A stretch of 39,798 bases of DNA, taken from contig NZ_ANPE02000238.1 of the NCBI RefSeq assembly GCF_000328305.2, positions 1-39,798 on the forward strand. The letters are read 5' to 3'. The notes beneath the pieces are model-generated. The model was not told the DNA's origin. It ran no database searches and saw only the letters and a list, made by a program, of their open reading frames with translations. Positions 24,010 through 32,537 of this stretch are shown piece by piece (position 1 is the first letter of the stretch; every line of letters starts with the position of its first letter). Made by a program: the position numbers and the translations under genes. The DNA comes from Arthrobacter crystallopoietes BAB-32 (GTDB lineage Bacteria; Actinomycetota; Actinomycetes; Actinomycetales; Micrococcaceae).

Positions 24010-24033
24010 GGGGTGAAAAGGGCCTTCAGGCCC
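24010..24033 (-). terminator. Weak terminator-like hairpin after ssb
   Basis: On the minus strand GGGCCTGAAGGCCC followed by TTTTC, 10 bp past the ssb stop. The short stem and T-run suggest partial termination or attenuation between ssb and rpsR. Confidence 0.5.
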
Positions 24034-24042
24034 CGTTCGGGT

Positions 24043-24603
24043 TTAGAAGGGAGGTTCGTTGGAATCGGGGCCGTTGCCCCAGGTGTTGGAGCTTCCGCCG
24101 CCGGCCGAGGCACCCCACGGGTCTTCCTGGGGTGCGGACTGCCCGCCGCCCCAACCCTGGTTGGAGTTTCCGCCGAAGCCGCCGCCGCCACCGAAGCCGC
24201 CTTGGCCTCCGCCGAAGCCGCCCTGCCCGCCGCCGGAGCGCTGGGTACGGGTGACCTTGGCCGAGGCGTAGCGCAGCGAGGGGCCGATTTCGTCGACCTC
24301 CAGCTCGATGACGGTACGCTTCTCGCCTTCCTTGGTTTCATACGAACGCGACTTCAGCCGGCCCTGGACGATCACGCGGGTTCCCTTGGTCAGGGTCTCC
24401 GCGACGTTCTCGGCAGCCTCGCGCCATACCGACGCGCGGAGGAACAGGGTTTCCCCGTCCTTCCACTCGTTGGACTGGCGGTCAAAGGTCCGCGGCGTGG
24501 ACGCAACGGTGAAGTTCGCAACGGCCGAGCCGGACGGAGTGAACCTCAGTTCCGGATCGCTGGTCAGATTGCCAACTACGGTGATGACGGTTTCGCCTGC
24601 CAT
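24043..24603 (-). CDS. ssb: Single-stranded DNA-binding protein
   Basis: A 186-aa SSB. The OB-fold begins [20 protein letters not shown] and includes [20 protein letters not shown] and [15 protein letters not shown] Gly-rich linker ([19 protein letters not shown]) follows, and the acidic tip is DSNEPPF, the site for partner binding. AGGAGG precedes the ATG. It is the second gene of the operon and protects ssDNA at replication and repair sites. Confidence 0.97.
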   Translation of the reverse strand: MAGETVITVVGNLTSDPELRFTPSGSAVANFTVASTPRTFDRQSNEWKDGETLFLRASVWREAAENVAETLTKGTRVIVQGRLKSRSYETKEGEKRTVIELEVDEIGPSLRYASAKVTRTQRSGGGQGGFGGGQGGFGGGGGFGGNSNQGWGGGQSAPQEDPWGASAGGGSSNTWGNGPDSNEPPF

Positions 24604-24709
24604 GGTGCCTCCTGCTGTCCTGCCCCGTCCGGCAGGAACCGGCGGAGCTGCGTTCGTGAAGAGTGGACCCGCGCTGCGGATCCGAAGACCTGTGCTGGAG
24701 TAACCGAAG

Positions 24710-25015
24710 TTACTCGGCGGAGATCTTCTGCTCCTCCGGGCGGATGATCTTGGTGCGCAGGATGGTCTCGTTCAGACCAAGCTGGCGGTCAAGCTCAGCA
24801 GCGGTGGCCGGAGTAGCGGTGAAGTTGACGACGGCGTAGATGCCTTCGGACTTCTTCTTGATGTCGTAGGCCAGGCGGCGGCGACCCCAGATATCGACCT
24901 TGTCGATGGTTCCACCGTCGTTGCGGACGACATTGAGGAACTTGTCGAGCTGCTGTTCAACGGTACGCTCTTCGACCTCGGGGTCGATGATTACCATCAG
25001 TTCATAAGCACGCAT
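24710..25015 (-). CDS. rpsF: 30S ribosomal protein S6
   Basis: 101 aa; [20 protein letters not shown], then [20 protein letters not shown] and [20 protein letters not shown] are the standard S6 segments. AAAGGAGG precedes the ATG. It is the first gene of the operon; the promoter should lie within 25016-25300, but I could not place -35/-10 boxes with confidence. Confidence 0.98.
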   Translation of the reverse strand: MRAYELMVIIDPEVEERTVEQQLDKFLNVVRNDGGTIDKVDIWGRRRLAYDIKKKSEGIYAVVNFTATPATAAELDRQLGLNETILRTKIIRPEEQKISAE

Positions 25016-25307
25016 GTGAACCCACCTCCTTTGGGCTAAGCGGTCACGGTCTTTCCGTAACAGGAGGTTCTATTGCGTTGTCCGCGCACAGAACCGCCGG
25101 GCTCAATCGGTTGTTTTGGCTATTCTCTCCCGGAAGAACCGGTGGCAGTGCCGGCACAGACCTATCAAGCTTAGCGGATGCCCCGCCTGCCGCGTAAATC
25201 CGCCGCAGGCACTCGTCCTCCACAGCATAGGCGCGGCCGCCCTCGATGGGAGCGGCCTTCGCGATCCGGGCACCTGAACCCGCGTTCGGTTAGGCCGGGC
25301 CCAGCCC

Positions 25308-25724
25308 TTAAACCGGGAGGCCGTCCGCTTCGAGCACTTCGCAGCGCTGCACCAGCAGCTTCTCGCAGCCGACCGTGAGCATTGCGGTCCCGGCGTCGCC
25401 GAAACCGGTGTCGAAGGCCGCGCTCACCTCGACGACGGACAGCTGCCCGATCTGCTCGGTCCGCACCGCTTCGGTGATCTCGAAACTGCCCGGCAGCTCG
25501 CCGTCGAGATAGCTTGAGGCGCTGACTTGGGCCTGTGCGGTAGCGGAGGCCAGGTGCGCCAGCTGGCTCATCACGATGAGGGCCACCCCGGCGAACGCAG
25601 CGGCAGCCACGAGCGTGAAGCCCAGGGCAGCTGCCAGGTTCCGGCCGACCAGGCGTGTCTTGCCCGCGGCCGAGTCGGTCTCTTCCTCGTGGACCAGCTG
25701 GTCCAGTTCGTCCAGGTTCATCAT
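25308..25724 (-). CDS. Single-pass membrane protein, unknown function
   Basis: A 138-aa protein with an acidic N-terminus (MMNLDELDQLVHEEETDSAA), one strong helix (AALGFTLVAAAAFAGVALIV), and an extracytoplasmic domain of about 80 residues, including two Cys (VGCEKLLVQRCEVL), probably a disulfide. The family is not recognised. Two Met codons are adjacent at the start; a GGGG-rich tract lies upstream. Confidence 0.7.
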   Translation of the reverse strand: MMNLDELDQLVHEEETDSAAGKTRLVGRNLAAALGFTLVAAAAFAGVALIVMSQLAHLASATAQAQVSASSYLDGELPGSFEITEAVRTEQIGQLSVVEVSAAFDTGFGDAGTAMLTVGCEKLLVQRCEVLEADGLPV

Positions 25725-25830
25725 GCGCCCCCTTGCCCCAGGCCAGCTACTTTAGCCCACAGGACCTTGGGAAAGGCATGGGGGCTTCACCCAGCGGCCC
25801 GGGCGCGGGTTCAGCTGCCGATCGCCGGGT

Positions 25831-26544
25831 TCAATAGTCCAGTCCCTGGCTCGGCACGACCAGCCCGGTTTCATACGCATAGACCACGGCCTGCACCCGG
25901 TCGCGCAGGTGCAGCTTGGCCAGGATCCGCCGCACGTGCGTCTTCACCGTCGCTTCGGAGAGGAAGAACCGGTGCGCGATTTCGGCGTTGGAGAGGCCTT
26001 CGGCAATGGCCTCCAGCACTTCCTGCTCGCGCGGCGTCAGGTCATCCAGCAGTGGATCGCGCTGCGGGGCCGCCGCCGGGCCCGCGGCAGGCAGCCCGCG
26101 CACGTAGGTTTCCAGCAGCCGCTGGGTCACCCGCGGCGCCACGACGGCGTCGCCGCTGGCCACCAGCCGCACGGCATGCACCAGCTCGTCCGGCGCCACG
26201 TCCTTCAGCAGGAAGGCGCTGGCTCCGGCCTGCAGCCCGGCAAAGGCGTACTCATCCAGATCAAAGGTGGTCAGGATGATGATCCGCGCGGCCAGGCCGT
26301 CGGCGGTGATGTGCCGGGTGGCCTCGATCCCGTCCAGCACCGGCATCCGCACGTCCATCAGCACCACGTCCGGCTCCAGCTGCCGGACCAGCTCCAGGGC
26401 TTCGGCGCCGTTGGATGCCTCGCCGGCAATCTCCACGTCGTCCTCGCCCTCGAGGATCAGCCGGAAACCCATCCGCAGCAGCGGCTGGTCATCTACCAGC
26501 AGGACCCTGATGGGCCCGTGCGTCCCCCTGTTGTCTTCAGCCAT
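25831..26544 (-). CDS. NarL-family response regulator
   Basis: A 237-aa regulator. The receiver domain has VLLVDDQPLLRMGFRLIL and the phosphoacceptor Asp in VVLMDVRMPVLDG; the LuxR-type HTH is LTPREQEVLEAIAEGLSNAE, then FFLSEATVKTHVRRILAKL. The ATG at 26542-26544 overlaps the kinase stop by eight bases (ATGGCTGA), so the pair is coupled. It is the last gene of an ABC transporter-two-component operon and probably controls it in response to a membrane signal. Confidence 0.92.
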   Translation of the reverse strand: MAEDNRGTHGPIRVLLVDDQPLLRMGFRLILEGEDDVEIAGEASNGAEALELVRQLEPDVVLMDVRMPVLDGIEATRHITADGLAARIIILTTFDLDEYAFAGLQAGASAFLLKDVAPDELVHAVRLVASGDAVVAPRVTQRLLETYVRGLPAAGPAAAPQRDPLLDDLTPREQEVLEAIAEGLSNAEIAHRFFLSEATVKTHVRRILAKLHLRDRVQAVVYAYETGLVVPSQGLDY

Positions 26545-27799
26545 GCGCAGGCTCCTCCCCCGGCCAATGCAACGTTGCTTCAACTATCCAACCACCGTTG
26601 GGCCGCGGCCCGCACTCGACCTGCCCGTTGTAGATCGCGGCACGTTCCCGCATGCCGGCGATCCCCTGCCCGGCACCCAGTGACTTCATGTTCGCAGGCG
26701 GCCGGCCGTCGTCGGACACGCAGATGGACACCCGCCCGTCCGAGCGCGCCACCGTCAGCTCCACTTCGGTCATGCCGCGCGCGTAGCGCAGCACATTGGT
26801 CAGCGACTCCTGGATGATGCGGTACGCGGTCAGCTTGAAATTCGGATCCTCCGGGAGCGGCGGCCCGCTCATGACCACCTTCAGCGGCAGCCCCGCGGCG
26901 CGGAAGCCCTCGATGAGCTCGGCGACCTCGCTCTCGGCCGGCACGCGCGGCGCCTGCGGCTGTGTGCCGCCTTCGCGGAGGACGCCGAGCACGCGGCGCA
27001 TGTCCGCGAGCGCGGTGCGGCCGGTGGCCGAGAGCTGTCCGAGCACCTCGCCGGCGCGGTGCGGGTCTTTCTTAACGACGACGGCGGCCCCGTCCGAGAG
27101 CGCGACCATCACCGAGAGCGAGTGGGCCACGACGTCGTGCATCTCCCGGGCGATCCGGGTGCGCTCGTTCGCGGAAGCGAGCATCGCGTTGTCGGCGGCC
27201 CAGCGGTGCAGCTCAAGGTCATGGAGCCGGTCGCGGCGGACGGTGACGCCGATGCCGGCGGAGATCACGTTGAACAGGACGATGATGACGCCGGAAACCA
27301 GGCCGACATACGGCGGCAGCTCGCCGGCGGCGATGCTTTCGGCCACTTCCGCCGGCATGTGGATGCCCATCGCGGCCAGCACCAGCAGACCCGCGGCCAC
27401 CGCCACGGCCAGTGCGACCGCCGCCCGGACCGTGGTGGCCAGCGTGTAGACGGCGACCCACACCCCGATGGAGCTGGCGCCGGTGCTGGTGGCCAGCACG
27501 GTCAGGATGTCTACCGCGGTGGCAACGGCGAGCACCGGCCACGGGAAGCGGCGGCGGAACGCCAGGGCGGCGGACACCGCGGCGAGCAGGCCCAGCGGCA
27601 GCCATTCGCCCAGGCTGACGCTGTACAGCGCGTTGGGCAGTCCGAACAGGACGGTGGCCAGGATCAGCACCCAGTCCATGGCGACCGGGTGGGCGTGGAA
27701 AAAGCGGCGGAAGGGACCCCGGCGCTTGGACGAGATTTCGGCGAAGGAAACAGCGGCCGTTCGCTCCGCTGTCTCCTTCGCCGAAGACTGTTCGCTCAT
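26537..27799 (-). CDS. Sensor histidine kinase (HisKA_3 type)
   Basis: 420 aa. Residues about 35-200 hold five to six hydrophobic segments (DWVLILATVLFGLPNALYSV first). The dimerisation/phosphoacceptor region is RTRIAREMHDVVAHSLSVMV, with the phosphorylated His in MHDVVAHS. The ATPase domain has RIIQESLTNVLRYARG (N box) and GQGIAGMRERAAIYNG (G box). It sits 24 bp after the ABC permease gene and overlaps the regulator. A, V, V, V, K, K in the kinase is encoded by a dispersed-motif copy. Confidence 0.92.
   Translation of the reverse strand: MSEQSSAKETAERTAAVSFAEISSKRRGPFRRFFHAHPVAMDWVLILATVLFGLPNALYSVSLGEWLPLGLLAAVSAALAFRRRFPWPVLAVATAVDILTVLATSTGASSIGVWVAVYTLATTVRAAVALAVAVAAGLLVLAAMGIHMPAEVAESIAAGELPPYVGLVSGVIIVLFNVISAGIGVTVRRDRLHDLELHRWAADNAMLASANERTRIAREMHDVVAHSLSVMVALSDGAAVVVKKDPHRAGEVLGQLSATGRTALADMRRVLGVLREGGTQPQAPRVPAESEVAELIEGFRAAGLPLKVVMSGPPLPEDPNFKLTAYRIIQESLTNVLRYARGMTEVELTVARSDGRVSICVSDDGRPPANMKSLGAGQGIAGMRERAAIYNGQVECGPRPNGGWIVEATLHWPGEEPAHG
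27068..27087 (+). repeat. Dispersed ACGACGG motif, copy 11
   Basis: TTTCTTAACGACGACGGCGG, antisense in the kinase gene (GCC GTC GTC GTT AAG AAA). GTT and AAA are uncommon codons here. Confidence 0.55.
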
Positions 27800-27823
27800 T
27801 CCAGTGAGCTTATCCCGGCCGGA

Positions 27824-28669
27824 TCAGACGTCCCGGGACTTGGTGGTGACGGCGGCCCCGACCAGCAGCACCGCGGCCCAGGCCGCCATGACCAGGCCGC
27901 CTTCGAGCTGGGTCAGTGCATCCTCGGCGATCTCAAGTGCCACCAGCTGGCGGCCTGCGTTGGAGGGCAGGTAGGGCACCACGCCGTCCTGGACCCAGTC
28001 GAACTGCAGCATGCTCGCAATGATGGGCAGCACCAGCAGCAGGGCCACCAGGGTCACGATCCCGCCGGCGCTGTTGCGCAGCAGCGAGCCGAGCGCCAGG
28101 CCCATCAGCGCGACCAGGGCCAGGTAGACGCCGGAGAGCAGCAGCGACTGGACCAGGTTCTCCACGTCCAGGCCGTACTCCATGCCGAACTGGGTGAGGA
28201 CCGGCTGGCTGATGAAGTAGGTGGCGAAGCTGGACACAATCCCGACGGCGGCGGCGACGAGGGCGACGACCACCGCCTTGGCAGCGAGGGCCGGCAGCCG
28301 GGTCGGCACCGCGGTCATGGTGGAGCGGATCATGCCGGTGGAGTATTCGGAGGCGATCAGCAGCACGCCGAGGGCGCCGATGATCAGCTGGCTGAGGTCG
28401 ATGCCGGCGGTAGCCATCAGATAGATCATCGACGGTTCCATACCCATCGCCGCCGGGTCCTGGCCGCTCTCGCGCATGGACTCGATGCCCGAGCCCATGC
28501 CCCAGGCGCCGAGCACGCCGATACCGATGCTGACGGCCACGGTGGTGACGAGCAGGATCCAGGTGGAGCGCAGGGTGGTGAACTTGATCCACTCGGAGTG
28601 GAGCGTGCGGGCGAAGTTGACGCCCTTGCCGGACACGGCCGCCGGCGGGGTGATGGTTGCGGTGCTCAT
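27824..28669 (-). CDS. ABC transporter permease (ABC-2 type)
   Basis: A 281-aa membrane subunit. Six hydrophobic segments are visible, among them STWILLVTTVAVSIGIGVLG, LIIGALGVLLIASEYSTGMI and VYLALVALMGLALGSLLRNS. SEYSTGMIRSTMTAVPTR is typical of ABC-2 permeases in drug- or peptide-resistance systems. Four bases separate it from the upstream ATPase gene, and its ribosome-binding site lies in that gene's last codons. Cargo unknown. Confidence 0.9.
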   Translation of the reverse strand: MSTATITPPAAVSGKGVNFARTLHSEWIKFTTLRSTWILLVTTVAVSIGIGVLGAWGMGSGIESMRESGQDPAAMGMEPSMIYLMATAGIDLSQLIIGALGVLLIASEYSTGMIRSTMTAVPTRLPALAAKAVVVALVAAAVGIVSSFATYFISQPVLTQFGMEYGLDVENLVQSLLLSGVYLALVALMGLALGSLLRNSAGGIVTLVALLLVLPIIASMLQFDWVQDGVVPYLPSNAGRQLVALEIAEDALTQLEGGLVMAAWAAVLLVGAAVTTKSRDV

Positions 28670-28673
28670 CGGG

Positions 28674-29672
28674 CTACTTCCCTTCCCCGGAGGCTGCGCC
28701 GGTACCGGCGAGAACGTCCTGGGCCTCTGCTGAATTGTCGATGTTCCGGGACACGGCGGCGGTCTCGATGTTCTGCGAGTGGTACTCGACCTCGTCCTTG
28801 GTGAGCGCCATGTAGACCTCTTCCAGCGAGGCCTGCAGCGGGGTCAGCTCGTAGACCAGGATGCTGTGGTCCAGCGCCGCCTGGGCGATGGTGCGCGGAT
28901 CGACGCCGGTGATCTCCAGCAGCGCTGCGTCCCGGTTCTCGATGCTGACCCCTTCGGCGGCAACGGCCCGGTACAGGGCATCCGGCTGGTCGGTGCGGAT
29001 GCGGGTTCGGACCTGGCCGCTCCGGGCCAGGAAGTCCTGCATCGAGGCGTCCGCAATGATCCGCCCGCGTCCGATCACCAGCAGGTGGTCGGCGGTCTGC
29101 GCCATCTCGCTCATCAAGTGGGAGGACAGGAAGACCGTGCGGCCCTCGGCGGCGAGCGCGCGCACCAGGGTGCGGACCCAGAGCACGCCTTCGGGGTCGA
29201 GGCCGTTGACCGGCTCGTCCAGGATGATCGTGCGGGGATCCCCGAGCAGGGCGGCGGCGATCCCCAGCCGCTGCCCCATTCCGAGCGAGAAGCCGCCTAC
29301 GCGCTTCTTCGCGACGGCGCCGAGGCCGGTCAGTTCGATCACTTCGTGCACGCGCTTCTTGGCGATGCCGTGCGTGGCGGCCATGGCCCGCAGGTGGTTG
29401 TAGGCGCTGCGCGAGGAGTGCACGGCCTTGGCGTCGAGCAGGGCGCCGACTTCGCGCAGCGGTGCCCGGTGCCGGGAGTAGTGGCTGCCGTTGACCCTGA
29501 CGTCGCCGGCGGTCGGACGGTCCAGGCCCATGATCATGCGCATCGTGGTGGACTTGCCGGCGCCGTTCGGGCCCAGGAAGCCCGTCACCTTGCCGGGCTG
29601 CACCGTGAAGGAAATCCCCTGCACTGCTGGTTTCTTGCCGTACATCTTGACCAGGCCGTGAGCCTCGATCAT
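28674..29672 (-). CDS. ABC transporter ATP-binding protein
   Basis: 332 aa. Walker A is FLGPNGAGKSTTMRMIMG, the signature is VGGFSLGMGQRLGIAAALLG, Walker B is TIILDEPVNGLD, and the switch His lies in LSSHLMSEM. The C-terminal 100 residues form the regulatory extension common in ABC-2 exporters. First gene of the four-gene operon (ATPase, permease, kinase, regulator); the layout resembles bacitracin/lantibiotic-type resistance modules, but the signal is not evident. Confidence 0.93.
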   Translation of the reverse strand: MIEAHGLVKMYGKKPAVQGISFTVQPGKVTGFLGPNGAGKSTTMRMIMGLDRPTAGDVRVNGSHYSRHRAPLREVGALLDAKAVHSSRSAYNHLRAMAATHGIAKKRVHEVIELTGLGAVAKKRVGGFSLGMGQRLGIAAALLGDPRTIILDEPVNGLDPEGVLWVRTLVRALAAEGRTVFLSSHLMSEMAQTADHLLVIGRGRIIADASMQDFLARSGQVRTRIRTDQPDALYRAVAAEGVSIENRDAALLEITGVDPRTIAQAALDHSILVYELTPLQASLEEVYMALTKDEVEYHSQNIETAAVSRNIDNSAEAQDVLAGTGAASGEGK

Positions 29673-29779
29673 GTTCGCCGTCCTTAGAAGTCGGTGGTTG
29701 CGGGCTGGAGAATCCGCGCACTAACTACGCTACGGATCCGACGGCGTGCGGTAACCGCACCACGGGATGATCTTGCCGG

Positions 29780-29798
29780 CCGCCGTCGTACTCCTCAC
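29780..29798 (-). repeat. Dispersed ACGACGG motif, copy 12 (intergenic)
   Basis: Minus strand GTGAGGAGTACGACGGCGG, in the 224-bp gap upstream of the ABC ATPase gene and outside any gene. Confidence 0.55.
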
Positions 29799-29896
29799 GG
29801 ACTACGCTATGGCCGGCCGCGGCAGGCCCGCTGCTGGGTATGACCCGGAACGGACCCTGAGCGTGCCGCGCACCGACCCTGAACCCGGCCCTGAGG

Positions 29897-31093
29897 TCAG
29901 CGCCGGGCCAGCTCCGGTTCACGGGCGGCCGGGGCGGTCAGCAGGGAGGCGACCATCAGCAGGGCGACGGCGAGCAGCGCGTTGCGGATGCCCACGTGCT
30001 CGCCGAGGAAGCCGAGGAACGGCGGGCCGGCCAGGAAGGCCACATAGCCGAGCGTGGACACCACGGAGACGCGCTCGGCGGCGAAGGCCCGGTCATCCGC
30101 GGCGGCGGACATGCCCATCGGGAAGCCCAGTGCGGCCCCGGCGCCCCACAGCACCGCGCCGGCCACGGCCAACGGCACGGTCGGGGCGAACACGAAGACC
30201 AGCAGCCCCACCAGCGCGACGGCCATGCTGGTCCGCAGCACGGCCACCCGGCCCCAGCGGTCGATGAACCTGCCGCCGGCCAGCCGGAGCAGGGTCATCG
30301 AGGCGACGAAGATGCCGAACAGGACCGCCCCGGTCGCCTCGGTCGCGCCGAGGCCGGCCACCGCGGCCTGCGCGATCCAGTCATTCGCGGCACCTTCGGT
30401 GAGGGCGGCGCCAAGAACGACGACGCCGATCAGCACCGTGCGCGGCTCCCGCCAGGCGGCGAAACGGCCCCGGCGGGCATCGCCGTCGTTATTTTGCTGC
30501 TCCGGAAGATGCGGCAGGAAGTATTTCGGAACGGCGAGCAGGACCACCGTGACGACGGCGGCCACGCAGAGCAGATGCACGGCGAGCGGCACCTGCAGCA
30601 CGGAGAGCCAGGCGCCGATCATCGCGCCCGCGAAGGCACCGAGGCTGAAGGCGGCGTGGAACTGGGGCATGATGGTGCGCAGCAGCCGACGCTCGACATC
30701 CGCGCCCTCGATGTTCTGCGCCACGTCCCACCAGGCGACGCCGACTCCGTAGCCGAAGAGGGCCGCGGCAGCGCCCGGGGCGGAACCGGCAAAGAGCGCC
30801 AGCGCCAGGCCCGTTCCGGCGATGGCGGCGATGATCCCGCCGGCGCGCACGGTGTTGGCGGTGCCGATCCGGGCGGCGATCGGGCCGGCCAGCGGCAGCG
30901 ACAGCACCGAGCCCAGGCCCAGGGCAAGCAGGAGCAGCCCGATCTCGCCGGCGGTGATGTCCAAGGCTGCGGCGGCCGCGGGAATGCGGGCGGCCCAGCT
31001 GGCGAAGACCAGTCCGTTGAGCCCGAAAATCACGAATGTTGCCGCCGCGGCGTTCCGGGCGGCGACGTCGGCCCTCACAGCGGGATCCCCCAT
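29897..31093 (-). CDS. MFS transporter
   Basis: A 398-aa, 12-helix permease of the major facilitator superfamily. The N-terminal half has FVIFGLNGLVFASWAARIPA and LGSVLSLPLAGPIAARIGTA; the C-terminal half has RLAGGRFIDRWGRVAVLR and VLWGAGAALGFPMGMSAAAD. Similar proteins are annotated only as MFS; substrate unknown. The ATG at 31093 is used; a GTG ten codons upstream (31123) is possible, and neither has a clear ribosome-binding site. The cytoplasmic central loop includes EQQNNDGDARRG, encoded by a dispersed-motif copy. Confidence 0.85.
   Translation of the reverse strand: MGDPAVRADVAARNAAAATFVIFGLNGLVFASWAARIPAAAAALDITAGEIGLLLLALGLGSVLSLPLAGPIAARIGTANTVRAGGIIAAIAGTGLALALFAGSAPGAAAALFGYGVGVAWWDVAQNIEGADVERRLLRTIMPQFHAAFSLGAFAGAMIGAWLSVLQVPLAVHLLCVAAVVTVVLLAVPKYFLPHLPEQQNNDGDARRGRFAAWREPRTVLIGVVVLGAALTEGAANDWIAQAAVAGLGATEATGAVLFGIFVASMTLLRLAGGRFIDRWGRVAVLRTSMAVALVGLLVFVFAPTVPLAVAGAVLWGAGAALGFPMGMSAAADDRAFAAERVSVVSTLGYVAFLAGPPFLGFLGEHVGIRNALLAVALLMVASLLTAPAAREPELARR
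30481..30500 (-). repeat. Dispersed ACGACGG motif, copy 13
   Basis: Minus strand GCAGCAAAATAACGACGGCG, in the MFS central loop (Q-Q-N-N-D-G), using CAA and AAT, both uncommon here. Confidence 0.6.
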
Positions 31094-31348
31094 TTTGGTC
31101 GATGCACCGTTACAGTCTGCCACCGGCGGCCCGCTTGGGTCCCGATTTGGCCCCGGACGCGCGAAATGGCCCGAAGTCAGGCCTCCCCAATAGCCAACTC
31201 ACTTCAAGCCATTTCGCAGGTGCAGCTGCGTGTCTCTGGTGTTGCCACCTCGGCCGGTCTCCCGGCCGCCCCCAACGGACCCGCCGCTGCTGGATTCGGG
31301 CCGGTTCCCCTGTCCGCTTCCAACACATTCAGTGTGGCCGATCCATAG

Positions 31349-31388
31349 AGCGTTTGACCAGCCCCAGAGACCCTAGTTCCCAAACGCT
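31349..31388. repeat. Inverted repeat between the PHP gene and the MFS gene
   Basis: AGCGTTTG (31349-31356) and CAAACGCT (31381-31388) form an 8-bp stem with a 24-nt loop. No T-run. It lies about 20 bp past the PHP gene stop and could be part of a termination structure or an operator. The remainder of the 317-bp gap (31094-31410) shows nothing clear. Confidence 0.4.
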
Positions 31389-31410
31389 GGGGTATCCTTG
31401 GGCCCCGAGG

Positions 31411-32427
31411 CTAGGGAGCGCACCAGTCGAGCAGTTCCGGCAGCGGCCAGGTGTTGATGATCCGCTCCGGCGGGACGCCGTTCCGTGCGGCCCGCTCGGC
31501 TCCGTACTGGAGGAAATCGAGCTGGCCCGGGGCGTGAGCGTCGCTGTCGATGCTGAACAGGCAGCCGGCCTCCAGCGCCAGCTGGATCAACTCGTCCGGC
31601 GGGTCCTGGCGTTCCGGGCGGGAATTGATTTCGACGGCGACATCGTGCTCGGCGCAGGCGGCGAACACCCGCTCGGCGTCGAACTCGGACTGCGGCCGGG
31701 TGCCGCGCGAGCCCTTCACGAGCCGGCCGGTGCAGTGGCCGAGGACGTTGGTGTGCGGGTCGCGGATGCCGCCGAGCATCCGGCGGGTCATCGTCGCCCG
31801 GTCGGCGCGCAGCTTCGAGTGCACGCTGGAGACCACCACGTCCAGCCGGTCCAGCAGCGCCGGGTCCTGGTCCAGCTCCCCGGATTCGAGGATGTCCACC
31901 TCAATCCCGGTCAGCAGGCGGAAGCTGCCCCCGTCGTCGTCGTTAATTCCCGCTACCACGTCCAGTTGCTGCTTAAGCCGCTCGGCACTCAGCCCGTTGG
32001 CGACCTTCAGGTTGGGCGAGTGGTCCGTCAGGGCGAGGTACTCGCGGCCCAACCAGCGCGCGGCGTCCACCATCTCCTCGATCGGGGAGCCGCCGTCCGA
32101 CCAGTTGCTGTGGCTGTGCAGGTCGCCGCGCAGCGCCCGGTGCAGTTCGGCGCCGCCCTCGGCCAGCGGGGCCGCCGAACGCTCGCGCAGCTTCGCCAGG
32201 TACTCGGGCACCTCGCCGTCGATCGCCTGGCGGATCACCTCGAACGTGCGGGCGCCGATGCCCTTCATGCTCTTGAGCCTGCCGTCCCGGGCGCGGGCGG
32301 CCACGTCCTCCGGGGCCAGCTTGCCCATGCTGGCGGCTGCTTTCCGGAAAGCCTGCACCTTGAAGCTCGGGGCCAGCTCGCGCTCAAGCCAGAACGCAAT
32401 CTCGTTGAGGGCATCGACAGCATCCAT
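31411..32427 (-). CDS. PHP-domain protein with N-terminal helix-hairpin-helix (PolX-type phosphoesterase)
   Basis: 338 aa. Residues 1-90 resemble the HhH/8-kDa region of PolX-type enzymes (KAAASMGKLAPEDVAARARD, then the hairpin LKSMKGIGARTFEVI). The PHP domain follows: GDLHSHSNWSDG, YLALTDHSPNLKV, LTGIEVDIL, VVSSVHSKL, and a late SIDSDAHAPGQL, supplying the metal-binding His/Asp set. The polymerase palm of PolX is missing, so it is a truncated-type, probably nuclease or phosphoesterase, enzyme. The ATG at 32427 is preferred over a GTG six codons earlier. AGINDDDGG is encoded by a dispersed-motif copy. Confidence 0.85.
   Translation of the reverse strand: MDAVDALNEIAFWLERELAPSFKVQAFRKAAASMGKLAPEDVAARARDGRLKSMKGIGARTFEVIRQAIDGEVPEYLAKLRERSAAPLAEGGAELHRALRGDLHSHSNWSDGGSPIEEMVDAARWLGREYLALTDHSPNLKVANGLSAERLKQQLDVVAGINDDDGGSFRLLTGIEVDILESGELDQDPALLDRLDVVVSSVHSKLRADRATMTRRMLGGIRDPHTNVLGHCTGRLVKGSRGTRPQSEFDAERVFAACAEHDVAVEINSRPERQDPPDELIQLALEAGCLFSIDSDAHAPGQLDFLQYGAERAARNGVPPERIINTWPLPELLDWCAP
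31931..31950 (-). repeat. Dispersed ACGACGG-type motif, copy 14
   Basis: Minus strand GGAATTAACGACGACGACGG in the PHP gene (G-I-N-D-D-D-G), almost identical to copy 3 in the unrelated PucR-type gene; both encode I-N-D-D-D. Confidence 0.65.
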
Positions 32428-32537
32428 GCCACCATCTTCCACCACCGCTGCCCGCCCGGGACTGCCTGGGCCGAAGTCGCCGCGCCCGCCTTGCGCTGGA
32501 GGTGGACGCCAGGTCGCCGTCGGGCAAGGATGGCGGT

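Noticed and set aside
24829-24848. TGAAGTTGACGACGGCGTAG in rpsF as a motif copy
   Set aside because: It encodes the conserved Y-A-V-V-N-F of S6 with ordinary codons, so protein conservation explains it. The same applies to GTGACGACGGCGG at 30549-30561 in the MFS gene and ATGACGACGGCGG at 32707-32719 in the APH gene, which lack the A/T flank.
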